This document shows, piece by piece, positions 1 to 9,118 of a stretch of 11,624 nt of DNA. Where the stretch lies: assembly GCA_022701965.1 (NCBI GenBank), contig JAKONL010000139.1, forward strand, positions 1 to 11,624, given 5' to 3'. The notes beneath the pieces were generated by a model. The model made no database searches, was not told where the DNA came from, and saw only the letters and a list, made by a program, of their open reading frames with translations. How positions within the stretch are numbered: position 1 is the stretch's first letter; each line of letters opens with the position of its first letter. Source of the DNA: Burkholderiaceae bacterium (lineage in GTDB: Bacteria > Pseudomonadota > Gammaproteobacteria > Burkholderiales > Burkholderiaceae). Both the position numbers and the translations under genes were made by a program.

Positions 1-728
1 TCCAGTGCGCCGCGACCACGGTCGAGACGCATGTCGCCTGGAACGCCAACGGCGTGCCGATCGTGCAGATCTTCCAGATGGACAAGTCCTACGGCGCCGA
101 CGGCATCGCGGTGCGCGGCGACATCGCCAAGTTCTCCGACTTGAAGGGCAAGACCATCGGCGTCGACGCGCCGGGCACCGCACCGTACTTCGGCCTGGCC
201 TGGATGCTCAGCAAGAACGGCATGTCGCTCAAGGACGTGAAGACCACCACACTGTCGCCGCAGGCCGCGGCGCAGGCTTTCGTCGCCGGCCAGAACGACG
301 CCGCGATGACCTACGAGCCGTACCTCTCGACCGTGCGCGCCAACCCGGCCGCCGGCAAGATCCTCGCGACCACGCTCGACTACCCGATGGTGATGGACAC
401 GGTCGGCTGCGCGCCGAAATGGCTGCAGGCCAACGCGAAGGCGGCCCAGGCGCTGACCAACTCGTACTTCGAGGCCCTGGAGATGATCAAGAGCGATCCG
501 GCCAAGGCCAACGAGATCATGGGCGCGGCCGTCAAGCAGACCGGCGAGCAGTTCGCCAAGTCGTCGGCCTACCTGCGCTGGCAGGACAAGGCGGCCAACC
601 AGAAGTTCTTCGCCGGCGAACTCACGTCCTTCATGAAGGAAGCCGAGAAGATCCTGCTGGAGGCCGGCGTGATCCGCAAGGCGCCGGAGAACCTCGCCGC
701 CACCTTCGACGCCTCGTTCATCAAGTGA
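1..728 (+). CDS. NitT/TauT-family ABC transporter substrate-binding protein, 5'-truncated by window start
   Basis: This is the C-terminal 241 residues of a periplasmic binding protein; the reading frame enters at base 3 and the stop is TGA at 726-728. The fold signature is that of NMT1/TauA/SsuA-like proteins: a VPIVQIFQMDKSYGADGI stretch, then DLKGKTIGVDAPGTAPYFGL, then the hinge-return region AGQNDAAMTYEPYL. The family delivers small organic solutes to an ABC permease. The signal peptide and N-terminal lobe lie outside the window. A GTG at 54 could be mistaken for the start, but the same frame is open and protein-like upstream of it, so the gene is longer. The stop overlaps the permease start by 4 bp (GTGA), so the two are translationally coupled. 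The substrate cannot be read from sequence. The hutC-hutH neighbours suggest histidine, urocanate or a related imidazole, which is inference. Confidence 0.9.
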   Translation, partial: QCAATTVETHVAWNANGVPIVQIFQMDKSYGADGIAVRGDIAKFSDLKGKTIGVDAPGTAPYFGLAWMLSKNGMSLKDVKTTTLSPQAAAQAFVAGQNDAAMTYEPYLSTVRANPAAGKILATTLDYPMVMDTVGCAPKWLQANAKAAQALTNSYFEALEMIKSDPAKANEIMGAAVKQTGEQFAKSSAYLRWQDKAANQKFFAGELTSFMKEAEKILLEAGVIRKAPENLAATFDASFIK

Positions 729-1507
729 GGGCGTTCGCACCGCTCGAGCCCGTCGGCAGCGGCGCGCGCTGGCTGCTGGGCGTCGGCTTCTTCGTGCTGT
801 TCGTCGGCGTCTGGGCCGCGTTCACGCTCGGCGGCTTCGTCTCGCCGACCTTCCTCGCGAGCCCGGTCACGATGGTGAAGGAAGGCTGGCTGCTCTTCGC
901 CGAATACAACTTCATCCACGACATCGGCATGACCGTGTGGCGGGTGCTCGGCGGCTTCGTGCTGGCGTCGGTCGTGGCGGTGCCGCTGGGCATTGCGATG
1001 GGCGCGTACAAGCCGGTCGAGGCCTTCCTCGAGCCCTTCGTCTCGTTCTGCCGCTACCTGCCGGCCTCGGCCTTCATACCGCTCCTCATCCTGTGGGCCG
1101 GCATCGGCGAGACGCAGAAGCTGCTGGTGATCTTCATCGGCTCGGTGTTCCAGATCGTCCTGATGGTCGCGGTCATCGTCGGCGGTGCGCGGCGCGACCT
1201 GGTCGAGGCCGCCTACACGCTGGGCGCGAACAGCCGCGGCATCGTCAAGCGGGTGCTGATCCCGGGCGCGGCGCCGGGCATCGCCGAGACGCTGCGGCTG
1301 GTGCTCGGCTGGGCCTGGACCTACGTGATCGTGGCCGAGCTGATCGGCTCGTCGTCGGGCATCGGCCACATGATCACCGACAGCCAGGCCCTGCTCAACA
1401 CCGGCCAGATCATCTTCGGGATCATCGTGATCGGTGTCATCGGGCTGGTCTCGGACTTCGCCTTCAAGGCGCTGAACCGCAAGCTGTTCGCCTGGAGCGC
1501 GCTGTGA
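725..1507 (+). CDS. NitT/TauT-family ABC transporter permease
   Basis: Integral membrane subunit of the importer, 260 residues, a usual length for SsuC/TauC-type permeases. I chose the GTG at 725 because it overlaps the binding-protein stop as GTGA; the frame is open far upstream, but that part translates to low-complexity Arg-rich sequence from another frame. Hydrophobic segments are visible near residues 17-37, 75-95, 112-125, 133-153, 195-210 and 229-247. The cytoplasmic EAA loop that docks with the ATPase is at about 161-180 (EAAYTLGANSRGIVKRVLIP). The C-terminal half carries the conserved VAELIGSSSGIGHMI segment of this permease family. The 3' end overlaps the ATPase start by another GTGA, so binding protein, permease and ATPase form one coupled operon that continues into hutC and hutH. 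Confidence 0.93.
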   Translation: MRAFAPLEPVGSGARWLLGVGFFVLFVGVWAAFTLGGFVSPTFLASPVTMVKEGWLLFAEYNFIHDIGMTVWRVLGGFVLASVVAVPLGIAMGAYKPVEAFLEPFVSFCRYLPASAFIPLLILWAGIGETQKLLVIFIGSVFQIVLMVAVIVGGARRDLVEAAYTLGANSRGIVKRVLIPGAAPGIAETLRLVLGWAWTYVIVAELIGSSSGIGHMITDSQALLNTGQIIFGIIVIGVIGLVSDFAFKALNRKLFAWSAL

Positions 1508-2286
1508 ACGACCAACTCTCCATCCGCGGCGTCTCGCGCGTGTTCGAAGGCCGCAAGGGGCAGCGCACCCAGGCGCTGCAGCCGATCGACTTCGACGTGC
1601 GCGAGAACGACTTCGTCACCATCCTCGGCCCGTCGGGCTGCGGCAAGTCGACGCTGCTGCGCATCGTGGCCGGCCTCGACTTCCCGACCACCGGCGAGGT
1701 GCGGCTCGACGGCAAGACCATCGAAGGGCCGGGCGCGGACCGCGGCGTGGTGTTCCAGAGCTACACGCTGTTCCCGTGGCTCACGATCGCGCAGAACATC
1801 CGCTTCGGCCTGCGCGAGCGCGGCCTGCGCGAGGCCGAACAGAAGGAGCGCAGCGACTTCTTCATCGCCAGGGTCGGGTTGCGCGGCTTCGAGAACCACT
1901 ATCCGAAGCAGCTCTCCGGCGGCATGCAGCAGCGCACCGCGATCGCACGCGCGCTGGCCAACGACCCGAAGATGCTGCTGCTCGACGAACCCTTCGGCGC
2001 GCTCGACAACCAGACGCGCGTGCTGATGCAGGAACTGCTGCTGGGCATCTGGGAGTCGGCGCAGAAGACGGTCCTCTTCGTCACGCACGACATCGACGAG
2101 GCGATCTTCATGGCCAACCGCGTGGCGGTGTTCAGCGCCCGGCCGGGCCGCATCAAGACCGAGATCGCGGTCGACTTCCCGCATCCGCGCCACTACACGA
2201 TCAAGACGTCGCCCGAGTTCATGGCGATCAAGGCACGACTGACCGAGGAAATCCGCGCGGAGTCGATGGCGTCCGCCGAGCACTGA
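1504..2286 (+). CDS. NitT/TauT-family ABC transporter ATP-binding protein
   Basis: Cytoplasmic ATPase energising the permease encoded just upstream; 260 residues, typical of SsuB/TauB-like proteins. All nucleotide-binding motifs are present: Walker [10 protein letters not shown] (42-50), Q-loop at [13 protein letters not shown] (82-94), ABC signature LSGGMQQR (137-144), Walker B MLLLDEP (157-163), D-loop GALD and the switch histidine in VTHD (His195). The PW after the Q-loop and the C-terminal [17 protein letters not shown] stretch are characteristic of the NitT/TauT subfamily. The GTG start at 1504 is chosen because it overlaps the permease stop by 4 bp, leaving no room for another start. 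The stop is followed after 10 bp by hutC, so all four genes probably share a transcript. Confidence 0.95.
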   Translation: MNDQLSIRGVSRVFEGRKGQRTQALQPIDFDVRENDFVTILGPSGCGKSTLLRIVAGLDFPTTGEVRLDGKTIEGPGADRGVVFQSYTLFPWLTIAQNIRFGLRERGLREAEQKERSDFFIARVGLRGFENHYPKQLSGGMQQRTAIARALANDPKMLLLDEPFGALDNQTRVLMQELLLGIWESAQKTVLFVTHDIDEAIFMANRVAVFSARPGRIKTEIAVDFPHPRHYTIKTSPEFMAIKARLTEEIRAESMASAEH

Positions 2287-2296
2287 GGCCGGGCGT

Positions 2297-3031
2297 ATGA
2301 AGCGCGACCTGCCGTCCCTCGCGCTCTATGCGCAGGTCAAAGATCACATCACCCGCCGCATCCAGGACGGCACCTGGGCGCCGGGCCACCGCCTGCCGTC
2401 GGAGCACGAGCTGGTGGCGCAGTTCGGCATCTCGCGCATGACGGTCAACCGTGCGCTGCGCGAGCTGGTCGGCCAGGGCCGCATCGTCCGGGTGGCGGGC
2501 GTCGGCAGCTTCGTCGCCGAGGACAAGCCGCAGTCGACGCTGCTGCAGATCGCCAACATCGCCAGCGAGATCAGGGAGCGCGGCCACGACTACCGTTGCG
2601 AGATGCTCGCCGTCGAACGCCTGGCGGCCTCGCCCGACGTGGCGGTGTGGCTCGACCTGCAGGCGGGCGAGTCGGTGTTCCACAGCGTCTGCCTGCATCG
2701 AGAGAACGGGTTGCCGGTGCAGCTCGAGGACCGCTACGTCAGCCCGCGCGTCGCGCCCGACTTCGGCGCCCAGGATTTCTCGGACCAGACGCCCAGCGAG
2801 TACCTGCTGCGCGACGTGCCCTTCGACCAGATCGAGCATCTGGTCGATGCCGTGCTGCCCAGCGCCGAGCAGGCCGTGCGCCTGGCGATGTCCGCGGCCG
2901 AACCGTGCCTGCTGCTCACGCGCCGCACCTGGACCGGCACCGCGCCGGTGACCTGGGTGCGCTGCCTGCATCCGGCGTCGCGCTACCGGCTGGGCAGCCG
3001 CTTCCGCGCCGACAGCCGCCCGGCGTCGTAG
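2297..3031 (+). CDS. hutC: HutC-type GntR-family transcriptional repressor of histidine utilisation
   Basis: A 244-residue DNA-binding regulator. The N-terminal GntR winged helix-turn-helix occupies about residues 8-75, with the LPSEHELVAQFGISRMTVNR helix-turn-helix core and wing GQGRIVRVAGVGSFVA. The C-terminal UTRA effector domain spans about 95-240 and contains HutC hallmarks such as ENGLPVQLEDRYVSP, TPSEYLL and the final HPASRYRLGSRF. HutC proteins repress hut operons and are released by urocanate, the product of HutH. Here the gene lies 10 bp after the ATPase gene and 48 bp before hutH, so it is cotranscribed with the transporter and the lyase it probably controls. The ribosome binding site is poor, consistent with coupling to the gene before it. 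A second, divergent HutC-type paralogue lies at 4658-5371, so which operator each protein reads is unproven. Confidence 0.92.
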   Translation: MKRDLPSLALYAQVKDHITRRIQDGTWAPGHRLPSEHELVAQFGISRMTVNRALRELVGQGRIVRVAGVGSFVAEDKPQSTLLQIANIASEIRERGHDYRCEMLAVERLAASPDVAVWLDLQAGESVFHSVCLHRENGLPVQLEDRYVSPRVAPDFGAQDFSDQTPSEYLLRDVPFDQIEHLVDAVLPSAEQAVRLAMSAAEPCLLLTRRTWTGTAPVTWVRCLHPASRYRLGSRFRADSRPAS

Positions 3032-3079
3032 CCGGGCCGACGGACGATTCCAGACAACGAACAACACACAGGGAGCACC

Positions 3080-4645
3080 ATGACAGACGCAAACACCATC
3101 CTCGTACCCGGCCAGGTCGATCTCTCGCTCCTGCGCCGCATCCATGCCGGCGGCATCGTGCTGGCACTCGACCCCGCCACGCTCGACGGCATGCGCGCCG
3201 CGCAGGCGGCGGTGCATCGCATCGTGGCCGACGACGAGGTGGTCTACGGCATCAACACCGGCTTCGGCAAGCTCGCGAGCACGCGCATCGGCAACGACCA
3301 CCTGGCCGAGCTGCAGCGCAACCTCGTGCTCTCGCACAGCGTGGGCACCGGCGCGCCACTGGAGGCCGCGGTGGTGCGCCTCGTGCTCGCGACCAAGGCG
3401 GTGAGCCTCGCGCGCGGCCACTCGGGCGTGCGGCCCGGACTGGTCGACGCGCTGCTGGCCCTCTTCAACGCCGGCATCGTGCCGCGCATCCCGGCCAAGG
3501 GTTCCGTGGGCGCCTCGGGCGACCTGGCGCCGCTCGCGCACCTGGCCTGCGTGCTGATCGGCGAAGGCGCCGCGACCACCGCCGACGGGACTGAGATCAC
3601 CGGTGCCGAGGCGATGCGCGCGGTCGGTCTCGAGCCGTTCGTGCTCGGCCCGAAGGAGGGGCTCGCGCTGCTCAACGGCACGCAGGTGTCGACCGCGCTG
3701 GCGCTCGCCGGGCTGTTCGGCGCGGAGACCGTCTTCGCCGCCGGCCTGATGTCGGGCGCGCTGTCGCTGGAGGCCATCCAGGGCTCGATCCGGCCGTTCG
3801 ACGCGCGCATCCACGCGGCACGCGGACAGCCGGGCCAGATCGCGGTCGCGGGCGCCGTGCGCGAGCTGCTCGAAGGCAGCGAGATCGTGCCCTCGCATGC
3901 CGATTGCGGACGCGTGCAGGACCCGTACTCGATCCGCTGCGTCCCGCAGGTGATGGGCGCCTGCCTCGACAACCTCGCGCATGCCGCGCGGGTGCTGACG
4001 ATCGAGGCCAACGCGGCGTCGGACAATCCGCTGGTCTTTGTCGGCGAGGGCGGCGAGCCGGCCGACGTGATCTCCGGCGGCAATTTCCACGCGGAGCCGG
4101 TGGCCTTCGCCGCCGACATCCTGGCGCTGGCCATCGCCGAGATCGGTGCCATCGCCGAGCGCCGCCTCGCGCTGCTGCTCGACACCGGCCTGTCGGGCCT
4201 GCCGCCGTTCCTGATCGCGGACGGCGGCCTGAACTCCGGCTTCATGATCGCCCAGGTCACGGCCGCGGCGCTGGCCTCGGAGAACAAGTCGCTCGCGCAT
4301 CCGGCCAGCGTCGACAGCCTGCCGACCTCGGCCAACCAGGAGGACCATGTGTCGATGGCGACCTTCGCCGCGCGCCGGCTCGCCGACATGGTGCAGAACA
4401 CGGCCGTGGTCGTCGGCATCGAGGCGATGGCCGCGGCCCAGGGCATGGAGCTCAAGCGCGGGTTGAAGAGTTCGCCGCTGGTCGAGGCCGAGTTCGCGCG
4501 CATCCGCGGGAAGGTGGCGTTCCTGGACCGCGACCGCTTCATGGCCTCGGACGTCGAGACGATGCGGCTCTGGGCGCTTTCGGGCGACTGGCCCGACGCG
4601 CTGTCGAAGGTGCTGCCGAGCCATGCCGGCCCTGCGGCGGGCTGA
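3080..4645 (+). CDS. hutH: Histidine ammonia-lyase (canonical, MIO-containing)
   Basis: Catalyses non-oxidative deamination of L-histidine to trans-urocanate and ammonia, the first step of the Hut pathway, in the cytoplasm. The 521 residues are close to the usual bacterial length of about 510. The prosthetic group 4-methylidene-imidazol-5-one forms autocatalytically from Ala145-Ser146-Gly147 within [14 protein letters not shown]. The known active-site residues of the Pseudomonas putida enzyme all have counterparts: Tyr56 (in YGINTGFG), His86, Asn199, Gln280, Tyr283 and Arg286 (VQDPYSIR), Phe336 and Glu421 (NQEDH). The ATG at 3080 follows a good GGGAG ribosome binding site at 3071-3075. It is the last gene of the plus-strand operon in the window; no hutU, hutI or hutG follows. 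The stop is 12 bp from the stop of the convergent regulator gene. Confidence 0.97.
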   Translation: MTDANTILVPGQVDLSLLRRIHAGGIVLALDPATLDGMRAAQAAVHRIVADDEVVYGINTGFGKLASTRIGNDHLAELQRNLVLSHSVGTGAPLEAAVVRLVLATKAVSLARGHSGVRPGLVDALLALFNAGIVPRIPAKGSVGASGDLAPLAHLACVLIGEGAATTADGTEITGAEAMRAVGLEPFVLGPKEGLALLNGTQVSTALALAGLFGAETVFAAGLMSGALSLEAIQGSIRPFDARIHAARGQPGQIAVAGAVRELLEGSEIVPSHADCGRVQDPYSIRCVPQVMGACLDNLAHAARVLTIEANAASDNPLVFVGEGGEPADVISGGNFHAEPVAFAADILALAIAEIGAIAERRLALLLDTGLSGLPPFLIADGGLNSGFMIAQVTAAALASENKSLAHPASVDSLPTSANQEDHVSMATFAARRLADMVQNTAVVVGIEAMAAAQGMELKRGLKSSPLVEAEFARIRGKVAFLDRDRFMASDVETMRLWALSGDWPDALSKVLPSHAGPAAG

Positions 4646-4657
4646 ACCCGGCGGCCG

Positions 4658-5370
4658 TCAGGACCCGGGCGGCGCCGCGGAGAACACGCCGATCAGGCGG
4701 TAGCTCGCGCCCGGGTGGTAGAGCCGCGCGATCGACGCCACGCGGCCTTGCGACACCGTGCGCCGCGACACCCGCAGCAGCGCGGCGCCGACGCCGATCC
4801 GCAGGTGGCCCGCGAGCATCGCGTCGGCGTTCACCGCCTCGACCACCTGTTCGGCGGCCGTGAGCGGCGCGCGCTCGAACAGGTGGTGCGACGCGGTCTG
4901 CGCTCCGAGGTCGAGGGAGAGGAAATCGGGCACCACTTCCGGGTTGACGAAGCGTTCCTCGAACTGGATCGGCGTGCCGTTCTCGAAGTGCAGCACCTGG
5001 CAGCAGAACACGCCGATGTCCGGCGCGCAGCGCATCGCCTCGGCGATCTGGCGGCCGGCCTTGAGCCGGGTCTGCAGCAGCACCGCGCTGCTGTGCCGGT
5101 GGCCTCGGCCGGCGATCTCCTCGCGGATGTCCTTCACGCTCAGGATGTTGGAGATCGGCTGCAGGTCGGCCACATAGGAACCCGAGCCGTGGCGCCGCTC
5201 GATCAGGCCTTCGGCCTGCAGCTCCTGCAGCGCGCGCCGCACGGTCATGCGCGCGTACTTGAACTGCTCGACCAGTTCGCGCTCCGACGGCAGCCTGAAG
5301 CCCGGCTTCCAGCCGCCGTGCTCGATGGCGTCGCGGATCGCGGCCTTGACCTCGACGTAGCCGGCGGCCA

Positions 5371-5371
<1 letters not shown>
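4658..5371 (-). CDS. HutC-type GntR-family regulator with UTRA domain (probable local regulator of the betaine operon)
   Basis: A 237-residue paralogue of the HutC at 2297-3031. The GntR winged helix (residues about 5-68) includes LPSERELVEQFKYARMTVRR and the wing EGLIERRHGSGSYVA. The UTRA effector domain (about 85-230) includes ENGTPIQFEERFVNPEVVPD and ends in HPGASYRLIGVF. I chose the ATG at 5371 because it overlaps the upstream ATPase stop by one base (TGATG) and starts right before the DNA-binding domain; an upstream in-frame ATG at 5437 would add 22 Arg-rich residues inside the ATPase gene. It is the last gene of the minus-strand operon. HutC-like proteins sense small carboxylates such as urocanate. 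From context this one would sense thiourocanate, ergothioneine or a similar compound, and bind the GT-N-TA-N-AC sites near 10148 and 10323. That is inference. Confidence 0.9.
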
Positions 5372-6326
<955 letters not shown>

Positions 6327-6330
<4 letters not shown>

Positions 6331-6977
6331 GGGGTCAGCAGTCCTCTGGGGGTCAGCGTCTTCTGCAGGCGACCGAACAGCGCATCGACGCCGATCGCCA
6401 GCAGCGTGGCCGGAATGGCGCCGAGCAGCAGTTGCGGCATCGCCATCATCGCGACGCCCGAGGTGATGAACTCGCCGAGGCCGCCGCCGCCGATGTAGGC
6501 CGCGAGCGTGGCGCCGGAGATGACCTGTGCCGCCGCCGTGCGCAGGCCCGAGAAGATCAGCGGCAGCGCGAGCTGCAGCCGCACGCGGCGCGTGATCTCG
6601 CCTTCGCGCATGCCCATGCCGCGCGCGGCGTCGATGACGTCCGCGTCGACGCCGCGCACGCCGGTGTAGGTGTTCAGCAGGATCGGCGGCAGGGCCAGCA
6701 GCGCCAGCGCGAACAGCGACGGCACGAAGCCGGTGCCCAGCAGCGGCATCGCCAGCGCCAGCACCGCGAGCGAGGGCAGCGTGCGGCCGGTGTTGGCGAG
6801 GTTGATCGCCAGCAGCGCGCCGCGGCGCGACAGCGCGAGCCGCACGCCCAGCGGCACGGCGATGGCGGCGCCGAGCAGCAGCGCCATCGCCGACAGCAGA
6901 ACGTGCGTCCACAGCGCCGTGCCGAAGCGCGACGGGTTGGCCATCAGCAGGTCCCAGGTCTGTGCGAGCAGGTTCAT
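6327..6977 (-). CDS. Quaternary-amine-type ABC transporter permease (second of two)
   Basis: Membrane subunit of the betaine-type importer, 216 residues, typical for OpuCB/YehW/OsmW-like permeases. Hydrophobic segments are clear at about residues 24-48, 55-80, 86-104, 138-160 and 180-203. The EAA-like coupling loop is around 116-135 (IDAARGMGMREGEITRRVRL), followed by the family-typical stretch AAYIGGGGLGEFITSG. The ATG at 6977 lies 5 bp after the stop of the other permease gene, and the stop overlaps the ATPase start (ATGA). It pairs with the 206-residue permease to form a heterodimeric channel, as in OsmW/OsmY or OpuCB/OpuCD systems. The substrate is not visible in the sequence. Confidence 0.92.
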
Positions 6978-6982
6978 GGCAT

Positions 6983-7603
6983 CTACTGCGTGGAGCGCCG
7001 CGCGCGCGCCTCGACCGCCGAGAGCGCCAGGTCCACCGCCACCGACAAGAGGCAGGCGGCGAGCGCGCCGACCCAGATCTTGGGCGTGTGGTCGTTGGAC
7101 ATGCCGGCGAAGATGATCGTGCCCAGTCCGCCCGCGTTGACGTAGGCCGCGACCACGGTGATGCTGATCACGGTGACCGCGGCCACCCGCAGCCCGGCCA
7201 GGATCACCGGCAGCGCCAGGGGCAGCTCGACCTGCCGCAGCACCTGCGCGCCGCTCATGCCCATGCCCCGCGCGGCGTCCACCACCTCGGGCGGCACGCC
7301 GCGGATGCCGGTGGCGATATTGCGGATCAGGATCATCAGCGAGAACATGACCATCGCGATGATGCCGTTGGTCTTGCCGAGGCCGACGACCGGAATCAGC
7401 AGCGCCAGCAGGGCCAGCGTCGGGATCGTGTAGAGCACGCCGGTGACGCCGAGCGACACGGCCATCACGCGCGTGCTGCGCGCGGCCCACACGCCGATCG
7501 GCAGCGAGATCGCGAAGGCGATCAGCAGCGCCGAGCCGGACACCAGGATGTGTTCGGCCAGGGCCTGCAGCACCTGGTCCCAGTTGTTGAGCAGCCACTT
7601 CAT
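6983..7603 (-). CDS. Quaternary-amine-type ABC transporter permease (first of two)
   Basis: A 206-residue integral membrane subunit, OpuCD/OsmY-like. Hydrophobic segments are seen near residues 16-40, 47-75, 79-95, 130-155 and 178-195. The EAA loop at about 109-128 reads DAARGMGMSGAQVLRQVELP, and the AAYVNAGGLGTIIFAGM stretch is the conserved family segment. The ATG at 7603 overlaps the stop of the lyase gene by 4 bp (ATGA), tying production of the transporter channel directly to production of the enzyme. The stop is TAG, 5 bp before the second permease. It differs enough from the 216-residue permease to be an old duplicate rather than a recent one. Confidence 0.92.
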   Translation of the reverse strand: MKWLLNNWDQVLQALAEHILVSGSALLIAFAISLPIGVWAARSTRVMAVSLGVTGVLYTIPTLALLALLIPVVGLGKTNGIIAMVMFSLMILIRNIATGIRGVPPEVVDAARGMGMSGAQVLRQVELPLALPVILAGLRVAAVTVISITVVAAYVNAGGLGTIIFAGMSNDHTPKIWVGALAACLLSVAVDLALSAVEARARRSTQ

Positions 7604-9090
7604 GCGAAGTCCCCGGCCAGCAGGCGCTCGCGCAGCAGGTCGACGTCGGGGCCGAGCGGGCGGTCCTCGTCGAGCCGGGGCACCTGGGCGCGAACGCGGT
7701 CGTACGCCTGCCGCGCGCCGGCGCCGAGGTCGTCCGGCCGCATGGCGCGCAGGTCGACGGCCTGCGCCGCGCCCAGCAGCTCGATCGCGGCCAGCGAGAC
7801 CAGCGCGTCGGCGATCCGCGCGGTCTTGTCGACCACCTGCGGCGCCATCGGCGCATGGTCCTCCGAGCCTTCGGACAGCGGGAAGAAGTCGAGACACGCC
7901 GGGTTCGCGAGATGGCGGACCTGGTTCCACAGCGCGGTCAGCGTCTTCTGCATCGCCGCGAAACCCGAATGCGCCGGGCCGAGCGCGGTGAGCTGCAGCG
8001 GCAGCCCGCTCGACGCCGGCGAATAGAGACGCAGGCAGCGCTGCACGCAGGCCGAGGCCGCCTGCGCCATCGCGAGCCCGAGCGATTCCATGGCGAGCGC
8101 GAGGCCGGGGATGTGGAAGTTGGCCGTGGACACCAGCGTGCCGCCGTCGACGAGCACCAGCGGGCTGTCGCCGGCGCCGTTCAGTTCGGCCTCGACATGG
8201 GCGCGCGCCTGGCCGTGGGCCCAGAGCACCGCGCCGTGGATCTGCGGCACGCAGCGCAGCGAGAGCGGGTCCTGCACGCGGCGCGCGGCACCGTCGTTCC
8301 AGAGCGCGCTGCCTTCGAGCAGCGCGTGCAGGCGAGCGGCGCTTTCCGCGATGCCGGGCGCCGGCCGCGCCGACAGGGCGTCGGAGCGCAGCGGCGACAG
8401 GTTGGCGCGAAAGCCTTCCATCGACAGCACGGCGGCGGTGTCGAGCCGCCGCGTCGCCGCATCGACGTCGGCCAGCGCGAGCGCGGCCCCGCCGACCGTG
8501 TACGAATTGGCGCTGATCAGCGCGAGCCCGTCCTTCGGGCCGAGCACGGCCGGCGCCAGGCCGGCGCGGCGCAGCGCCTCCGCGCCCGCCAGACGCTCGC
8601 CGCGGAATTCGGCCTGGCCTTCGCCGACCAGCACCAGCATCGCATGCGACATCGGCGCGAGATCGGCCACGCCGATCGAGCCGGTCGTCGGCACGACGGG
8701 ATGCACGCCCGCGTTGAGCATGGCCAGCAGCGCGTCGAACACACCGGGCGAGATGCCCGAGCCGCCCGCGGCAAGGCCGCAGAGCCGCGCGAAGAGCGCC
8801 GCACGCACCTGCGCGGTGGACGCCGCCGCGCCGATGCCGACGCTGCGCGCCCGGATCGCGCGCGCCTGGTAGAGCGTGCGCTGCGCCGGGTCGAGCAGCT
8901 GGCCGACGTTGGCGCCCAGGCCGCTGTTGAGGCCGTAGATCGGCGTGTCGGACGCGGCGAGCCGGTCGACCACCGCACGCGCCGCCCGCAGGCGCTCGCG
9001 CACGACGGCGCCGGCGGCGACCGGCGCGCCCGCGCAGGCCACGGCCAGCAGCTGGTCGAGCGTGACGGCGGTGGCGTCGAGGACGATCAT
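7600..9090 (-). CDS. HutH-family lyase lacking the MIO motif; candidate ergothionase (ergothioneine trimethylamine-lyase)
   Basis: A complete 496-residue member of the aromatic amino acid lyase superfamily. The catalytic Tyr52 is kept in IYGLNSGLGANV, and the MIO loop region is at 137-146 (GSIGVADLAP). The Ala-Ser-Gly that forms MIO is absent: two residues, Val141-Ala142, replace it. Compared with HutH, Arg82 takes the place of His83 (P. putida numbering), Ser193 of Asn195 and Leu276 of Tyr280. Arg279, Phe325 and Glu410 are retained. Ergothionases, described from Burkholderia sp. HME13 and Treponema denticola, are MIO-less members of this superfamily. They eliminate trimethylamine from ergothioneine to give thiourocanate; a quaternary ammonium leaving group does not need electrophilic activation. 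A betaine-type importer encoded in the same operon supports this. Alternatives are hercynine or another betaine as substrate. An ordinary histidine ammonia-lyase is unlikely. The ATG at 9090 lies 28 bp after the binding-protein stop. Confidence 0.82.
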   Translation of the reverse strand: MIVLDATAVTLDQLLAVACAGAPVAAGAVVRERLRAARAVVDRLAASDTPIYGLNSGLGANVGQLLDPAQRTLYQARAIRARSVGIGAAASTAQVRAALFARLCGLAAGGSGISPGVFDALLAMLNAGVHPVVPTTGSIGVADLAPMSHAMLVLVGEGQAEFRGERLAGAEALRRAGLAPAVLGPKDGLALISANSYTVGGAALALADVDAATRRLDTAAVLSMEGFRANLSPLRSDALSARPAPGIAESAARLHALLEGSALWNDGAARRVQDPLSLRCVPQIHGAVLWAHGQARAHVEAELNGAGDSPLVLVDGGTLVSTANFHIPGLALAMESLGLAMAQAASACVQRCLRLYSPASSGLPLQLTALGPAHSGFAAMQKTLTALWNQVRHLANPACLDFFPLSEGSEDHAPMAPQVVDKTARIADALVSLAAIELLGAAQAVDLRAMRPDDLGAGARQAYDRVRAQVPRLDEDRPLGPDVDLLRERLLAGDFA

Positions 9091-9118
9091 CTGGCGCGGG
9101 TCGAGGACTGGAGCGGCT

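Noticed and set aside
5..724. Upstream extension of the NitT/TauT permease frame to the window start.
   Set aside because: It overlaps the binding-protein gene in another frame and translates to low-complexity Arg-rich sequence; the GTG at 725 gives a normal-length permease.
2228..4624. A very long open frame on the minus strand (almost 800 codons) across hutC and hutH.
   Set aside because: Its translation is rich in Arg, His and Ala without any recognisable domain. It is the shadow expected opposite high-GC genes with strong third-position GC, and the plus-strand genes there are unmistakable.
4640..4690. A bidirectional terminator between the convergent hutH and regulator genes.
   Set aside because: Only 12 bp separate the stop codons. 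The region is GC-rich with repeated CCCGG/GGCGG words, but I see no clear stem followed by a T-run in either direction.
6331..6912. N-terminal extension of the ATPase frame into the permease gene.
   Set aside because: The extension is Arg/Ala-rich shadow sequence; the ATG at 6330 starts right at the ABC domain and overlaps the permease stop by ATGA.
7600..9090. The MIO-less lyase as a decayed hutH pseudogene.
   Set aside because: The frame is full length, the protein keeps Tyr52, Arg279, Phe325 and Glu410, and it is translationally coupled to the next gene. The missing triad fits the known ergothionase group better than decay.
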